Source: Phlegmacium glaucopus (lineage: Eukaryota; Basidiomycota; Agaricomycetes; Agaricales; Cortinariaceae). Taken from it: a DNA stretch of 64,000 nt. The notes below the pieces were generated by a model that was not told the DNA's origin, did no database searches, and saw only the letters and a list, made by a program, of their open reading frames with translations. Both the position numbers and the translations under genes were made by a program. Positions within the stretch are counted from its first letter, which is position 1. Each line of letters begins with the position of its first letter. Below, in pieces: positions 30,706 through 43,206 of this stretch. Where the stretch lies: NCBI GenBank assembly GCA_015039465.1, contig MU130030.1, positions 221,950 to 285,949 on the forward strand, in the 5' to 3' direction.

Positions 30706-32158
30706 ATGATTCAGAAAATTCGGATCTTCATTCTTGGCCCTACTGGTATGATTTCAAATATTTGATTTGTAGTAGGTTGATTGCTTAGGGGGTTTCACAA
30801 AAAGGCTATATTGGTGGAAGTGTTCTCGGCCGCTTGATAGACCATCCTAAACGAGCATCTTTCGCCATTACTGCCTTGGTTCATACGCCAGAGAAAGCTC
30901 GGAAGCTCAAACGCTTGGGTCTCGATATCAAGATTGTCACAGGCACGAGCGACAATCCAGAGTTGGTCACAAACCTAGCAGTAGACGCTGACGTTGTGAT
31001 TAATGCGGTAGGTTCTGTTAGCGAAAGACATAAAATGAACATGCAATGATTCAACTTAGACTGACGATGAAGATGTTGACTTGATGGAGAGCATTCTCAA
31101 AGGACTCAAAAGGAGGCATCATGAGACCAGAACTGTTCCTACTCTCATTCAATTTGTAAGTCCTGACTCCTCCGAGTTCGATGGAAGCAGAGCCTGGCTA
31201 ACAGTATCATATAGTCAAGTACTGGTGAGTGATTTCCTCATCCTTTTCCGAGTTTGAAATCAATTCTCGCGATCCCTATCAGACGTAATAGCTGACCTAG
31301 CTGTGGGCATGTACGCATCAAAGGAAATATACAGCGACCTGGACACCAACAAAATTTGGAGCTTAAGCCCAGCTTCGGGCGCTCAGTTTCAAGACGTAAA
31401 CAAGCCGATAGCCAACGCTGATGCTGAAGGTATTGCGCTTTGACATGTCAAGTATTGTGCTGACTTTATCGCAAAGGGTACATTAGGAGTTATATCATTT
31501 GCCTCAGTTTCATAGTCGGCTCTCCCTCGAACAAATTATACGATGCCGGGATACAGAACCAGCATACTCTTTCTATCATGCTTCTTCGTATTGCTCGTAA
31601 ATGCAGTGGTCCCAGAGTTATTGGTCAAGGGAAAAACATGATTGGAATGGCAACAAATGTTAATGGTGCGGATCCTTTTAAAAATAGAGACACTGGCAGC
31701 ATCGCATCTGAGCATAGCAATCCTATAGTGGCCGACCTTTTCATTCGTCTTTTCGATTCTATTGCTCAAAATAAGTCTGGCCTAGGTCATGGACGAGAGG
31801 GGATATACTTTGTCAGCGAAATGGAACTCAGCTGGTATGAATTTGCCACCATGATTGGCAAAGTCCTTGTGGCGCATGGTGAAGCCCGAAGCAGCATTCC
31901 GCAGCCCTACACAAAAGCAGAATTGGCAAAATACAGCGATCCGGATGGTGTACTTACCAGTTTCATCATAAAATTAATTGCTGCTAATTTTCTGTCTATT
32001 AGGCTGATTATCTCGACGAAGTCTCTCTTGGAGCAAACACTCGTACTCGGGCTGATCGCGGAAGGCAACTTGGTTGGAAGCCGGCTTCAAAGGAACAGGT
32101 TTTCCAAACCTTCCGTACCACTTTGGAGGAAGGATATTCGAAGGTATCCCGTAAATAA
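30706..32158 (+). CDS. NAD(P)-binding epimerase/NmrA-like protein, copy 2 (complete)
   Basis: Atypical extended SDR-type oxidoreductase of unknown substrate. Model join(30706-30745, 30805-31007, 31060-31155, 31215-31224, 31283-31429, 31477-31665, 31729-31949, 32003-32158), giving 353 residues with frame kept throughout. The N terminus is the Rossmann motif ILGPTGYIGGSVLGRL, then LVHTPEKARKLKRLGLDI and DADVVINATDDEDVDL. The 10-nt exon TCAAGTACTG supplies S-S-T-(D) at the strand that in relatives reads HTSGTGV. It continues VIADLAVGMYASKEIYSDLD, EGYIRSYIICLS, VADLFIRLFDSI, LGHGREGIYF, and GANTRTRADRGRQLGWKPASKEQVF near the end. The usual catalytic YxxxK is not obvious. Confidence 0.75.
31215..31224 (+). 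other. 10-nt micro-exon conserved in all three gene copies
   Basis: TCAAGTACTG lies between a TATATAG acceptor and a GTGAGT donor. The equivalents are TCAAGTACTG near 26990 and TCAAGTGCTA|GTAAGC at 34444-34453. Including it is the only joining I found that keeps the reading frame between ...PTLIQF and VIADLA. Confidence 0.7.
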
Positions 32159-32159
32159 A

Positions 32160-33930
32160 TATGCCATATAGGTTGTAAAGAATAGCTAGGACTCACATCA
32201 GGGAAAACCTGATCCTGAAATTTCTACAAGAGCATCACTATTTATAACTTTCCACATTCTAAATATCCCCTGAATATTTTAATCAATTTTTGGACATTAT
32301 GGAGTTCTTTTTTAGCTACTAAATTTTTACTGTTATTACAAAAAAAATTATCTACATTTTTTTCACTGCGTCATGGTTCGACTGGAAGTTCTATGTTCAT
32401 TCTACATACATATGAATAACAGTGGCAGAGGCTTGACAATAACTGATACAGCAGCATAAGTAACACCACTACTACCAAACCACATCATGTAATAGCTCAT
32501 CAAGAATGTCATTCATCCCCTGGCCCAAGCATGCTGAGTACTCGCTCCTCCCACCTTGCACTACATGCAGGTTATAGATACCACATGGTAGGTAGGCTTC
32601 TGACACGCCGTACTGATAACATTGAGAGACAAGGGGGGATGACTTTACAGTCAATCTTGAAAAGCGAACTAAGGTGGGTGTGGTTGGACGAAAAAATGTA
32701 CATAGCGGATGCCAGGAGTCATAGTTTGATAGGAGGCAATATCTTGTGCCTGCATTGGTGAGTTTGTGAGAGAAATAAAATATGGACCTGTCAGCTAAAG
32801 CCGTAAGTGGCGTCAACTAGCATCCAGCGCCACAGCATTTTTCCCCTCTAACGGCGTAAAAGCTCCGTTTAGTAGGCACATGAAAGCAAGGTGGTGAGAA
32901 CATAGAAATTTTCATTCTTTAGCCTGGGCAGAGCTTATTGTGATGCCGCAAGCCTGGGCAGCTTGCGATGCAAGGCAATAACTGACCAAACTCTCGATGC
33001 AGCGGCGGAGCGCCAATGAATTTTTTTTAGTCCGTTTTCCTTTGGAGAGGTGAAACTTGAAGCGAGTTTTTTCAAATTATATTTTACTATGTGAATTTGG
33101 CCTAGCTCGCTCAGGCAATTTCCTTTTAAATAAACCAAACCCAAAGTTCAGTTCAAGGTTCAGGGAATTATGAAAGGTTTGATTCATGGAGCATTTACCA
33201 TGAGTGCAATATTTTCCAGGCAAATTATTCGGCCCAATGCCCGAACCGACCATAAGTCAGGTTCTCCGTTCAGCAACAAAGCCGAAAAACTATGTTTAGA
33301 AGTCCATGTCATAAATTACCCTGGTCTTGTCTCCCACAGCTTCCTTTGTAATGTGTTTTGAGTTCGAAGTTCCTTTGTCAAAATAGTTAGCCTTCCTTAG
33401 ATATGAAGTACCTGATAGATAATTCTAATCAGAAACCCCCTTTCCCATGTCGGAGATGAATCCAGAGGTGCCGGACACGTGCCGTGTGAGTCATGTGATT
33501 AAACCTTTTGTCAATATTCCTAACTTCCTAACCTCTAACTGGACCCTAATCTAACCCTAATTGGACCGAACCAGAATGGAAGAGGGGAGTAAACTGGAGT
33601 AAGTTGATAAGGAACCTCTAAATGGACCCTAACAGGCAAGATTTTGAAAAGGCGGAGCTTGAAAACTGTTTCGGCAACAAACCAGCCGCCGCCAAGCGTA
33701 GTCGGGCTTCGAATATTGCTAGAAAGGGGGTTTCTACCGAGTGTCTGAGACGCTTTTGTTCTTTTCCGTCATAGCCACAAATTTGAACTTCTGAGATGTC
33801 GTTCAAGTTGACAATTTGGGGACATTATTTCTAGTTAAATACGACTCAGTCACGACAATTCTTTTGATAACCCTCTTCAAGTTCTTTGCAAGATCTTCTT
33901 TCACGACGGACGTTTTGATTACACTTCCCT
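32160..33930. other. Spacer between copies 2 and 3 of the epimerase-like gene
   Basis: Contains the duplicated downstream flank (32160-32945) and, from about 33310, a copy of the upstream flank of copy 2 (33310-33410 with 30130-30270; 33750-33930 with 30520-30700). No gene was recognised. An internal stretch of ACCCTAA/CTAACC-rich sequence (33530-33560) is too short to call a telomeric repeat. Confidence 0.55.
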
Positions 33931-33934
33931 GCTC

Positions 33935-35380
33935 ATGATTCAGAAAATTCGGATTCTCATCACTGGCGCTACTGGTATGGTCTCAAATAGTTGATTTTAG
34001 TAGGCTGATTGCTTAGGGGTTTCACAACAGGTTATGTTGGTGGAAGTGTTCTCGGCCGCTTGGTTGACCATCCCAACCGAACATCTTTCGCCATTACCGC
34101 CTTGGTTCATCAGCAGGAGAAAGCTCAAAAGCTCAAAAGCTTGGGTCTCGATATCAAGGTTGTCGCAGGCACGACCGAAAATTCAGAGTTGCTCGCAAGC
34201 CTAGCAGCAGACGCTGACGTTGTGATTAATGCGGTAGGTTCTGCGTTCTGTTAGCGAAAGACATAAAGTGAAGATACGATGGTTGCCTTACTTAGACTGA
34301 CGATGGAAAGCTTAACTTGGTCGAGAGCATTCTCAAAGGACTCAAAAGGAGGCATCATGAGACCAGAACTGTTCCTACTCTCATTCAATTTGTAAGTCCT
34401 CCGAATTCGATGGAAGCAGAGCTTGGCTAACGGTATCATATAGTCAAGTGCTAGTAAGCGATTTCCTCATCCTTTCCCGAGTTTGAAATTAATTCTCGAT
34501 TAGGCATAATAGCCGATTTAGCAAAGGGCATGTACGCATCGAAGGAAATATACAGCGACCTGGACACCGATAAAATCTGGAGCAAAACCCCAACTTCGGG
34601 CGCTCAGTTGCAGGACATAAACAAGCCAATAGTCAACGCTGATGCTGAAGGTATTGCGCTTTGACATGTCAAGTATTGTGCTGACTTTATCGCAAAGGCT
34701 ACATTAGGAGTTATATCATTTGCCTCAGTCTCGTAGTCGGCTCTCCCTCGAATAAATTATATGACGCCGGGATACAGAACTCGGAATTTTTTTCTACCAT
34801 GTTTCTTGGTATTGCTCGTAAATGCGGTGGTCCCAGAGTTATTGGTCAAGGGAGAAACATGACTGGAATAATATCAAATGTTAATGGTGCGGATCCTTTT
34901 AAAATTAAAGACAGCATCGCATCTGAGCATAGCAATCCTATAGTGGCCGACCTTTTCATCCGTCTTTTCGATTCTATTGCTCGAAATAAGTCTGGCCTAG
35001 GTCACGGACGAGAGGGAATTTACTTTGGCAGCGAAGTGGAACTCAGCTGGAATGAATTTGCCACCATGATTGGCAAAGTCCTTGTCAAGCATGGTGAGGC
35101 CCGAAGCAGCATTCCGCAGCCCTACACAAAAGAAGAATTGGCGAAATACAGCAATCCGCACGTTGTACGTAACAAACACCATAAAATTTATTGCTGCTAA
35201 TAATCTGTCTATTAGCCTGAATTTCTCGAGGTAGTCATTCTTGGAGCAAACACTCGTACTCGGCCTGATCGAGGAAGGCAACTTGGTTGGAAGCCGGCTT
35301 CAAAGGAACAGGTTTTCCAAACCTTACGTACCACTCTGGAGGAAGGATATTCGAAGGTATCCCGTAAATCTGCCATATAG
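33935..35380 (+). CDS. NAD(P)-binding epimerase/NmrA-like protein, copy 3 (complete)
   Basis: Paralogue of the gene at 30.7-32.2 kb with the same eight-exon structure, including the 10-nt exon at 34444-34453. It starts MIQKIRILITGAT, spliced to GYVGGSVLGRLVDHP, so it has the more usual TGATGYVGG Rossmann fingerprint. It continues HQQEKAQKLKSLGLDI, DADVVINA, then TDDGKLNLVESILKGL, IIADLAKGMYASKEIYSDLD, GPRVIGQGRNMTGI, VADLFIRLFDSIARNKSGLGHGREGIYF and GANTRTRPDRGRQLGWKP. A changed 3' end replaces the stop used in copy 2 and adds SAI before TAG at 35378. No disabling change was seen. Substrate unknown. Confidence 0.75.
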
Positions 35381-36290
35381 CTAGGATGTAAAATCAAATA
35401 CTAAGATATCATCCACTACTTGTTCCAATATCCCACTGTTCTTTCAATCAATTATCATCAGCAAGGAGATTAAAAGGGTGAAACGGATACCAAAGCCTGG
35501 ACCGGCATGCAAACCAAATTTTGTACTTACATAGTAGAGTGAGGCGTTTGTCTCAACACTTTTGGAAATACCATCTTCAACTGTAATTTAGTATTGCAAT
35601 CATATATCATCACCCTACAATATTTATTCCTTCCTACCCCAAGCCTTATCCTGCTTTTATGGAACGACAAAGTATACTGCACCAATCTGCTTCCAAAGTA
35701 ATGGCTTTCTTGCCAAAGTCTGGAAGGTCGAGTTTGCAGAAGAAGCATTAGCAAACATAGTAGTCTGCCATTGGCAAACCTATTCCCGGAATCCACTTGA
35801 AAGTCTCAGTCCAATCGACGGCAATTGCAATCAATTCCTGAGATTACCCCTTGATGGCTGCAACACAAGCAGAGAGAATGGAAAACATGTGTGTTTAGAG
35901 GTTTAATATTTCATTTTATGGGATGATCGGAATTGTGTGGGAGCTCAAGCATAATACAAGCCAGTAATTGGCCAGTAATATAAAATATATCGCATGGTAC
36001 CCTCCTGGAGTGACTGTAGATTCGCGTTCTCTTTTGGATACTCATGATCAGTACTGAGGTATAATTTGACTCAAAAGGACTCGTCCATGCCAGGGCTGAG
36101 ATGGCCTTAAATATGTATGCTGGCGGGCTGCCGCAAAATTTCTTCAATGTATCAATCCAGTAAAGATCTCAAATGGACCAAGAATTGGTGAAAGGTTACA
36201 TTGAAAATACTGTCAAACGTGAACATTTGAATCTCCATTAAATTCTACTGCTCTTGTAAAGAGACGACCTGCAACGTTCACTCTCTAGGT
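35381..36290. other. Intergenic region, convergent gene ends
   Basis: Short frames only and no recognisable domain. Confidence 0.45.
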
Positions 36291-36294
36291 GCCT

Positions 36295-39200
36295 TCAACT
36301 TAACAACCATTTCTTGCGCCTGTCTAATCTCCTCAGACCCTTCGACCCATCTACACCTATTACTCCAATCTCAGAATATTCAAAATCCGGTGGAGCATCT
36401 GGCAACAGTGGAAATTTGCCTGGACACCATTATCGTCGAATTCATAGATAGCTCCTGGTTCTTTAGGAGGATAAATGAGGATGGAGTTTCTAGATTCCAT
36501 GCTGACGTCGTAGTCGAAGTAGTTGACTGGGGTTAGCATGAAACTGGGTGAGAGAAGGAACGAAGCGAGTAAGTCAGGAGAAAAATAGTGGTAATTTGGA
36601 TGAGATAGTACCTAGAGGTAGCGGTTATGGTTTTGGTATTAGGCGAATCTTCAGCCGAAGGCTAAAGGGACATGCCTCAATTAATGTCAGGATACAGATA
36701 AGAAAAACAGACATAATGATGCGTTCCAACGTTAATCCAAGCCACGAGATCCTGCTGTGTTATATTATCTCCATCAAAAAAATTATGGAAATCGACCACA
36801 GGTTCCCCCGGAAGATTAAGGTTCCACATTGCACTCGATGCAGGCTCCGTCTCTTTGCGAAGAGAAATGGCAAGATTGTATTGTGCCCAGTTAGCGTTTT
36901 TCAACATCCTCTTGGAACCTGTAACCGTCTAAAGCAACGAAGAAGAAAATAGAGGGTTGATGGGTAAGTGAAGTTAAATTTAAACAAATAAACACCTACA
37001 TTGAAAATGGGAGAATTTCCAGGACGGATAGAATATCCTCTAGGGTATCCCCAAGCATTAGTGATGTCCCGATTTACGAATGAATATCCTCCAGTGAAAT
37101 TAGGTGGGTATCGTAACAGCGCATCGTTCTCATTTTCAATATATTCTTTCACGATCTTCTGTTCGATGGCCGTCTTTCCCCACTCATTATCTTCGTCTAG
37201 CCATGGACGAGGAACTTCTTCTTGTTTAATACTTGTTCTTAGCAATGAGTTGTTAGTACCAGCGATGTCCATGTCGACCCTGTGACACACAGGGAAGAAG
37301 AAAGGGATTGGTTTTAAATAGATCGGTAAGCAGAGACGTACTTGAAGTTGATGACATGGTCGTGGACATTACCCACTGCAACACAAAAAAAGCTATTAGA
37401 TTTCCTGAAGAAGAAAAAACAGCAAGTAGAAAATTTAACTGGAAGATTTATAAATTCGAGATCCGTAGTCTTCTTGTTCGGGATTCCAGTAACCACCTTG
37501 CAGGTATCCAGAGGCGGATACGCGAACTTCTATTGTTCCGTCGAGATAGAACAAGTAATCAAACTATCATCGTCCATCATGAGACCCACAAGGATATGTA
37601 AAACGAGCACGGGCTTACCACTGAACAAATGGATACCCCGAGCCTGAAGTGAGAATGGATTATAAAAGCCATACGCGAGAAGGAACGTACGGTAATCATA
37701 ACTTTGGGTGATGCATCAATAAGCCATGGATTGAATATCGAGTTAGGAAAAAAATGAACTACTTACTTTTCAACCGTACTAATGCTTCGAATAGTCAAAA
37801 CATACGATTTGATGGCACCAGTTTCTCCTTCTTGATACCCATAATGTCTAGACAGCGGCCTTCCAACATCTTGTTCAAATACACAAATCGCACGCGGACG
37901 TTGGACGTTACCGATGCTCGAGAAAGTTGTGGCTGGTAGATACACAGATTCTGCAGGACAATCGTATTGAGGGATAAGATCTTTGACTGATCCACCCATC
38001 CCGAAGTAACTATCTAGCCAGACAGTTGAGGCTTGTGCAGGATTGTTGCCAGCTACACTTTTCCACAAAATAATCAGTGCTCAAGAAAAACAAAATACAG
38101 CATAGAGGATAATTAACCGTATTGCGCCATGGCCTCTTGAGGAGCAAGCTAAGCCAACCAATGGTTGCAATCAGACATCGAAAAGGAAAAAGAAATTGAA
38201 AACATGGCCATACCTGATAGATGATACGCTCACCACGGAACCTGATATCCCATAAATTCAACCCCATATCCCGGTTGAAGCCGAGGTACATTCCCCATCC
38301 TAGCCAGCTGATATATTGTCTCTCGCGATCAACTCTGTATCTTAATCCAGCAAATGAAACAGATCTAGGTCCGGGAAGATGGTCAAGGTCACGATCATGC
38401 CCTCTACGCTGCCTTTGAGGCCAGGAATAATCGGCTTTAGTATCGGCCTGTTCGGGGTGGCGCTTGAGAGTACCGTTATTGGACGCTTCAAGGAAGGATT
38501 GGGTGGATGGGAATAGTTGGTCATGGTACATGAGCTAAATGAATAGTTTTTCAAAATGAGATGTATGGGAAGAAAAAAGGATAGAAACCTTGAGGATCTT
38601 CCATTGAGTTCTATCTGTCCCTGAAATATCGACATAGCTGTAGAAGTTTACTGGCAGTAGAAACGTTCCTCCGGTATTGCGTGTCCAAGTCATCCAGAAA
38701 CGTCTGGATGATCCGTCGTAGCTGAAAGGCCCAACGGCACTGGCCACGAGAGTATCATTCTGGTAACCCTGGACAATACCGCCAAAAAGTTCCTGCGTGG
38801 AGGGAGTTGTGTTAAGGAAGGTAAAAACCGAAGGACAAATAAATGAATACTGACCTTAATCACATGGGCAATTGGAGCAACTTCCCGGGATAAGAAGTGG
38901 GAAACGTTTTCTTCGTCATTGTCACTCCAGCCACGAGCATTAAAAGGGATATTATCACGATGATAAATCTCCCTGAGAGGTCGGATAGCGGTTCTTGGGT
39001 CCACGGGGAGTGGTCCAACGAGATAACTGACCACAGCAGGCACCTGAACTCCTCCATGGTGAATAGTCACTCGAGCAAACCTCTCCGGTGGTGGGGATGT
39101 CGCGGGGTTCTCCAAGTATGCAAGGGCCGCTAACTTCGGCGGGTAGTATGTCTCTATCCCGGAAACAATATTGTCACTGATCGCCTCTAAACGCGTCAGA

Positions 39201-39574
39201 TTCAAATTGCGTTCAGGCGCTTCGAGCCAAGTGTATATGGCCGACATCTCCGATATATTCAGAGGTGCCCATAAGTTGATGGGTACTGGAGGCAATGCCT
39301 TGGGGGGTAACGATAAGACGCAATGGCTGATCCTAGAGTCATCGTTGGTGGCTGCAGCAGCTGGGGCTGTATCGAGACCACTATGCCAACCCTGCCCAAA
39401 AATCCTATCAAAGAATATACTTTTAAACTTGTGCGATTCTCTCAGAATGAAACCGAAAGTTAAAACATTGAAAAGAATGGATAAATAGAGGAAGGTACAA
39501 CGTTTGGAGAAAGTGAGTTTATCCCGGCGCTCGTCCTTAGGGACGGTCAAGGATATTGGCTTGTAATTAGTCAT
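36295..39574 (-). CDS. Copper-containing primary amine oxidase, membrane-anchored fungal type
   Basis: Oxidises primary amines to aldehydes with H2O2 and NH3, using topaquinone and Cu(II). The start at 39574 gives a short cytosolic N terminus, one membrane span (FLYLSILFNVLTFGFIL, about residues 29-45) and an extracytosolic catalytic part with many N-x-T/S sites. Visible elements are LSLPPKALPPVPINLW, SFAGLRYRVDRERQYISWLGWGMYLG and TVWLDSYFGMGG. The topaquinone site TVENYDY is created by splicing ...GTTGAAAA to TTATGATTAC. Also present are YLDGTIEVRVSASGYLQGGYW, the copper ligands in GNVHDHVINF, and TPVNYFDYDVSMESRN. Near the C terminus (about 36400) one frame ends RLE-stop at 36360. A one-base slip gives the more family-like LPDAPPDFEYSEIGVIG and the stop at 36295. 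Either a frameshift or a sequence error is present. Confidence 0.82.
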
Positions 39575-40145
39575 GGTAAATGGTCAAAGATATAAATGTT
39601 GACAAACCTGGCTTTAAATCTAAATATTAGGAAGATATCCACGATTAGCCACGATTAGGTTAGCCTTGATTTCAAACCATCGGAAAAATATAAATTCGGA
39701 AGCCTCGTTATCATGAAAGAAGCCCAAAAATCAGCATGCCGGTGAGTTTTTTGCCTTGTAGAACACCTTTTATGGGTTCAGTGGTTCTTGAGAGGCAGAT
39801 ATTTGTTTTAGGCAATAGAAGGTTAGGTTCAAAGACAAAGTACACATCAGGCCGGAGGAGAGGAGATAGAGCGTTTTAGCAGCATGCAGGCAAAGCGACA
39901 GAAGCACAAAGAACCATATTCATTACTAAGCAGTCTCCGTCTCCGATGTGTCAGTTATGCTTGCTTTCATGCTGATGTGAATTTATTTTATTGACATGTC
40001 CAAATGTTTTGAATGATCGACAACTTGTTGAGCCAAAGGTATAACGTATATTGCTCCATTCGACGATATGTTCGATCTGGCAATTCGAGACACAAGGCAC
40101 GCCTGATAAAGGAAGCCATATTTCATTTGCGACATCTGCACCATC
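39575..40145. other. Divergent intergenic region (amine oxidase / NmrA reductase promoters)
   Basis: Both neighbours are transcribed away from this 570-bp stretch, so it should hold both promoters. No clear TATA box or operator was identified. Confidence 0.45.
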
Positions 40146-41115
40146 ATGACAATCCTCGTTACAGGTGGCACAGGTGGCACAGGCCTTATTCTTGCTCGTC
40201 TTCTCAAGGAAAGAAATCATTCTTTCCTCGTAACTTCCCGAAGCGGTACCGCACCTAGTCCATACAAAGCAGTCAAGTTCGACTGGTTTGACGATAAGAC
40301 TTTCGGAAACCCTTTCAAGGCGGATTCCAGCATTGACCGAGTCTATCTTGTTTTTATGCCAGCGGTCGTCGATCAGTTAACTATTGCCAAGCCGTTCATT
40401 GATCTTGCCATCTCCAAAGGAGTCAAGAGGTTTGTCTTCTTGAGCGCTTCTCAAGTAGAAATTGGATCCCCAGCAATGGGGAAGATCCACAAGTACCTTT
40501 TGGACGTCAAGGTCGACTATACCGTGCTCCGTCCTACTTGGTTCATGGGTAAGTATCTCTACATGCAACTTTCAAAGTACGACAAGCGCTGAAGCTACAT
40601 TCACAGAGAATTTTGGTACCGATTATTGCCCGAGCATTCGAAGGCAGAACGAAGTTTTTGGTGTAGCGAAAGATGGACGTGTCCCTTTCGTCTCGGTCGA
40701 AGACATTGCACAGGCTGCCTACGATGCTCTAGTGTCCAAGATAAGCCCAAACAAGGATTATTATATCTTTGGTCCAGAGTTGTTTTCGTACGACCAGGCG
40801 AGTAAATCCAAAGCATAAATCTATGAGTGCTAACAGCAGTAAACTCCCGATGTATAGGCTGCTGAACTGTTGACTGGAATACTTGGGAGGAAGATCATGT
40901 ACAGGAGAATCTCAGTAGATGAAGCTAAGAAGACATTCATTGGACTTGGGATGGACCCAGAATACGTTGAATGGGTGGTCCACCTGGAGTCAGACCTTGC
41001 AAAAGGAGTAGAAGAGGATGCCTTCAAGTTTGCAGACAAGAATAAAAAAGTTGTTGGGAGGCACACCTTGAGCGAATACTTTGAGGCCAATAAAGATATT
41101 TGGGTTAAAGAGTAG
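40146..41115 (+). CDS. NmrA-like NAD(P)-binding reductase (festuclavine dehydrogenase/ergot-alkaloid-type family)
   Basis: Model join(40146-40548, 40607-40797, 40858-41115), about 283 residues, the usual size for this family. The Rossmann fingerprint is MTILVTGGTGGTGLILARLL, followed by VTSRSG (cofactor phosphate region), VKFDWFDDKTF, VYLVFMPAV, GVKRFVFLSASQVE, DYTVLRPTWFME, and VPFVSVEDIAQAAYDAL. The C terminus is AAELLTGILGRKIMYRRIS and ends in DIWVKE. Relatives reduce iminium intermediates in ergot-alkaloid pathways, but basidiomycetes have many homologues of unknown role, so the substrate is not implied. The second intron starts with GC (CAG|GCGAGT) and ends TATAG. Using the nearby GTAAAT instead shifts the frame into a stop. 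Confidence 0.88.
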
Positions 41116-41419
41116 TTGTATGATAATGATGGTATAATTCATGAGTGTCAAATTTGAACTTGAATAAACCAGCCAGTATAGTTATAATGTATAGTCAAAG
41201 ACCAAGAGGTGAAATCAAATTATGTATGGTTATAGTCTGAGCAGTGGAGTGAGCTCATGGCTGGGGTATGTCCGTCATAGACAGGTGAGCTGATGCCCCT
41301 CACCAAGCCAGTTGGATGACTGGACTTCTGACTCACCAGTTGGGACTGGCTACCCTCTCAAAAATTGGTTGGAGTCGAATGGGCAGCAGCCTAGTGATGT
41401 GCCGGGCGGCAACTAGGGA

Positions 41420-42115
41420 TGCTGAAGTTCAGTTCAGTTCAGTTCGGGACCCATTTTCTCAGAACCAGAACCAGAACCAGTTTAACCATGAGAACCAGTT
41501 AAAAATAGACTTTTGTTAGGATATCACCAATTAGACAAGAAATTCTCATTTTAAATTTTATTTTCTAAAATTACATCTTATTTCTTAGAAATAAATATAT
41601 CTTGAAATTTGAGGCCAGAATTTTGTAGTATTGGTGTTATAACTATGACATCACTAAAAGTAAACATGAAAAAAAAAAACAACTAAATCATTTTGCCAAC
41701 TAGTGACAAGTTTGAATTGGATTCTTGCAATAGGAGTATATTAATATTAATAAAACCTGAAGTTATAAAGTAAATGAGATGTATTATTGATTATGTACTA
41801 TGCCAGACCAAAAAATGATGTACTTCTGATTGGAAATATATTGTGTTGGTGACTTGAATAAATATTTTCATTACAGATACAGGTACATTGTGCCATTTAA
41901 CCTGTAAAATAATCCAAATAAGTAAATATATTACTTAAATGTTTGCCTTGGGATATAGTGGTTCAGAATGGTTCGAACTGGTTCAGAACTGGTTCTCAGA
42001 TTTCTGGCCAATTAAGAACCAGAACCAGAACCAGATGGCTGAGGCCGAACCAGAACCAGAACTGAACCAGATACTTGGTTTGGTATGGTTGGTTCTGGTT
42101 CTCTGGACTGGTTCA
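41420..42115. repeat. Element-like region bounded by GAACCA/TGGTTC repeat clusters
   Basis: Clusters of AGTTCAGTTCAGTTC and CCAGAACCAGAACCAG at 41427-41495, and mixed TGGTTC/GAACCAG arrays at 41962-42115, flank a 450-bp AT-rich interior without genes. The arrangement (opposed subterminal repeat arrays around a non-coding core) is like that of the larger hAT-like elements further on. Terminal repeats and a target duplication could not be fixed. Confidence 0.5.
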
Positions 42116-42216
42116 CTATATATATAAATCTCATTAGCTGCTGTGTTTTTACTTGCTTTGTTAAGCATTAATAGCTCTATTATAAGTAATTTAGAATAGA
42201 TAACTGCCCCAATATG

Positions 42217-42660
42217 CAGTACTTTACTGTCCCCCACAAGGATCTGATCAGAACTGGTAAGATTCTGATCAGAACTGGTAAGATTCTGATCAGAACTGGT
42301 CAGAATCTTAATTAGACACTAATTTAAGTAGAAATTCTGTACTGTCAATTTTCTTGAATACAAAAAGTTCAATGCTATTTATCTCAAAGTAAAAGTAAAA
42401 AAATAATACAAGTAAAAAAATAACCCCCCCATTGGGGTGCTGTCATTGCCATGGTCATTATCAATTAAAAGAGATAGACAACCTGTAAGAGGTTCTTGTT
42501 GTCATAGCAAAAAATGAGGGAGGAGGGAGAGGGTAGCTGGTGGTCTCCTTTTTTATGCTGTAGGTGTATGGGTGTTGCTGGATGTGCCTGGGGGTCTTTG
42601 TACATGTCTGGCGGGTCTTTGTACATGTCTGGGGGGTCTGTGTACATGTCCGGTATCGTG
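42217..42660. mobile_element. Partial relative of the hAT-like family (left end CAGTACTTTACTGTCCCCCA)
   Basis: The left end at 42217 matches the terminus of elements A and B (CAGTACTTT.CTGTCCCCCAC). It is followed by three GATTCTGATCAGAACTGGT-type repeats. From about 42340 the interior matches, in reverse orientation, element A at about 51340-51700 (shared TCTTGAATACAAAAAGTTCAAT and GGTGCTGTCATTGCCAT). The right terminus was not found. The sequence runs into the inverted-repeat arm at 42740. Confidence 0.65.
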
Positions 42661-42875
42661 CACCAATACTGATTGGTAGTGTGAGAACAAAGCTTAAAAG
42701 TTGCCATCATGAAAATAAGAGGACTTTGAATTCACTTACCTATTTTGGAAGCAGCCTGAATCACGTTCCTGGTCAATAAAATCATTTGTTCAATGTTATC
42801 ATCCTCATTGTTCATCATATCCTCAATGTCCTCCACTATGCTCTCAATCATTTACACTATCGACATGCTCCTAAG

Positions 42876-43206
42876 TGTGGGGAAGATGAGTCGGCTACAC
42901 GAGGCCATAGTTTCTGATATGTTTCTCTCATTCCTTATTTTTTATCATTCTTTCTTTCTTTTACTTAATTACTAAACCTGGACAATGCGTAGGTAGTTGT
43001 AGATTATGGACCAAGCGAGGTGGCCTGCGGCCTCCTTCCCCTTCCGTAGCATAGACTTCGTGGCACCATTGTACTAGGTGGGCCACCATGCCACACCTTT
43101 GTAGTATAAAAACTCTTAGAAATTACAGACCAATAATCATTATCTTTTTCTTCTATCTAAAGTCTAAAAGCTACTATCCCCTTCGAAACTCATAACAATC
43201 ACTACA
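42876..43206 (+). repeat. 5' LTR of the Gypsy element
   Basis: 331 bp, starts TGTGGGG and ends ACTACA, with TATAAAAAC near 43110 as probable promoter. It differs from the 3' LTR by two transitions (gaTGag/gaCGag and ctCAta/ctCGta, both at CpG) and one 10-bp indel. Confidence 0.93.
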
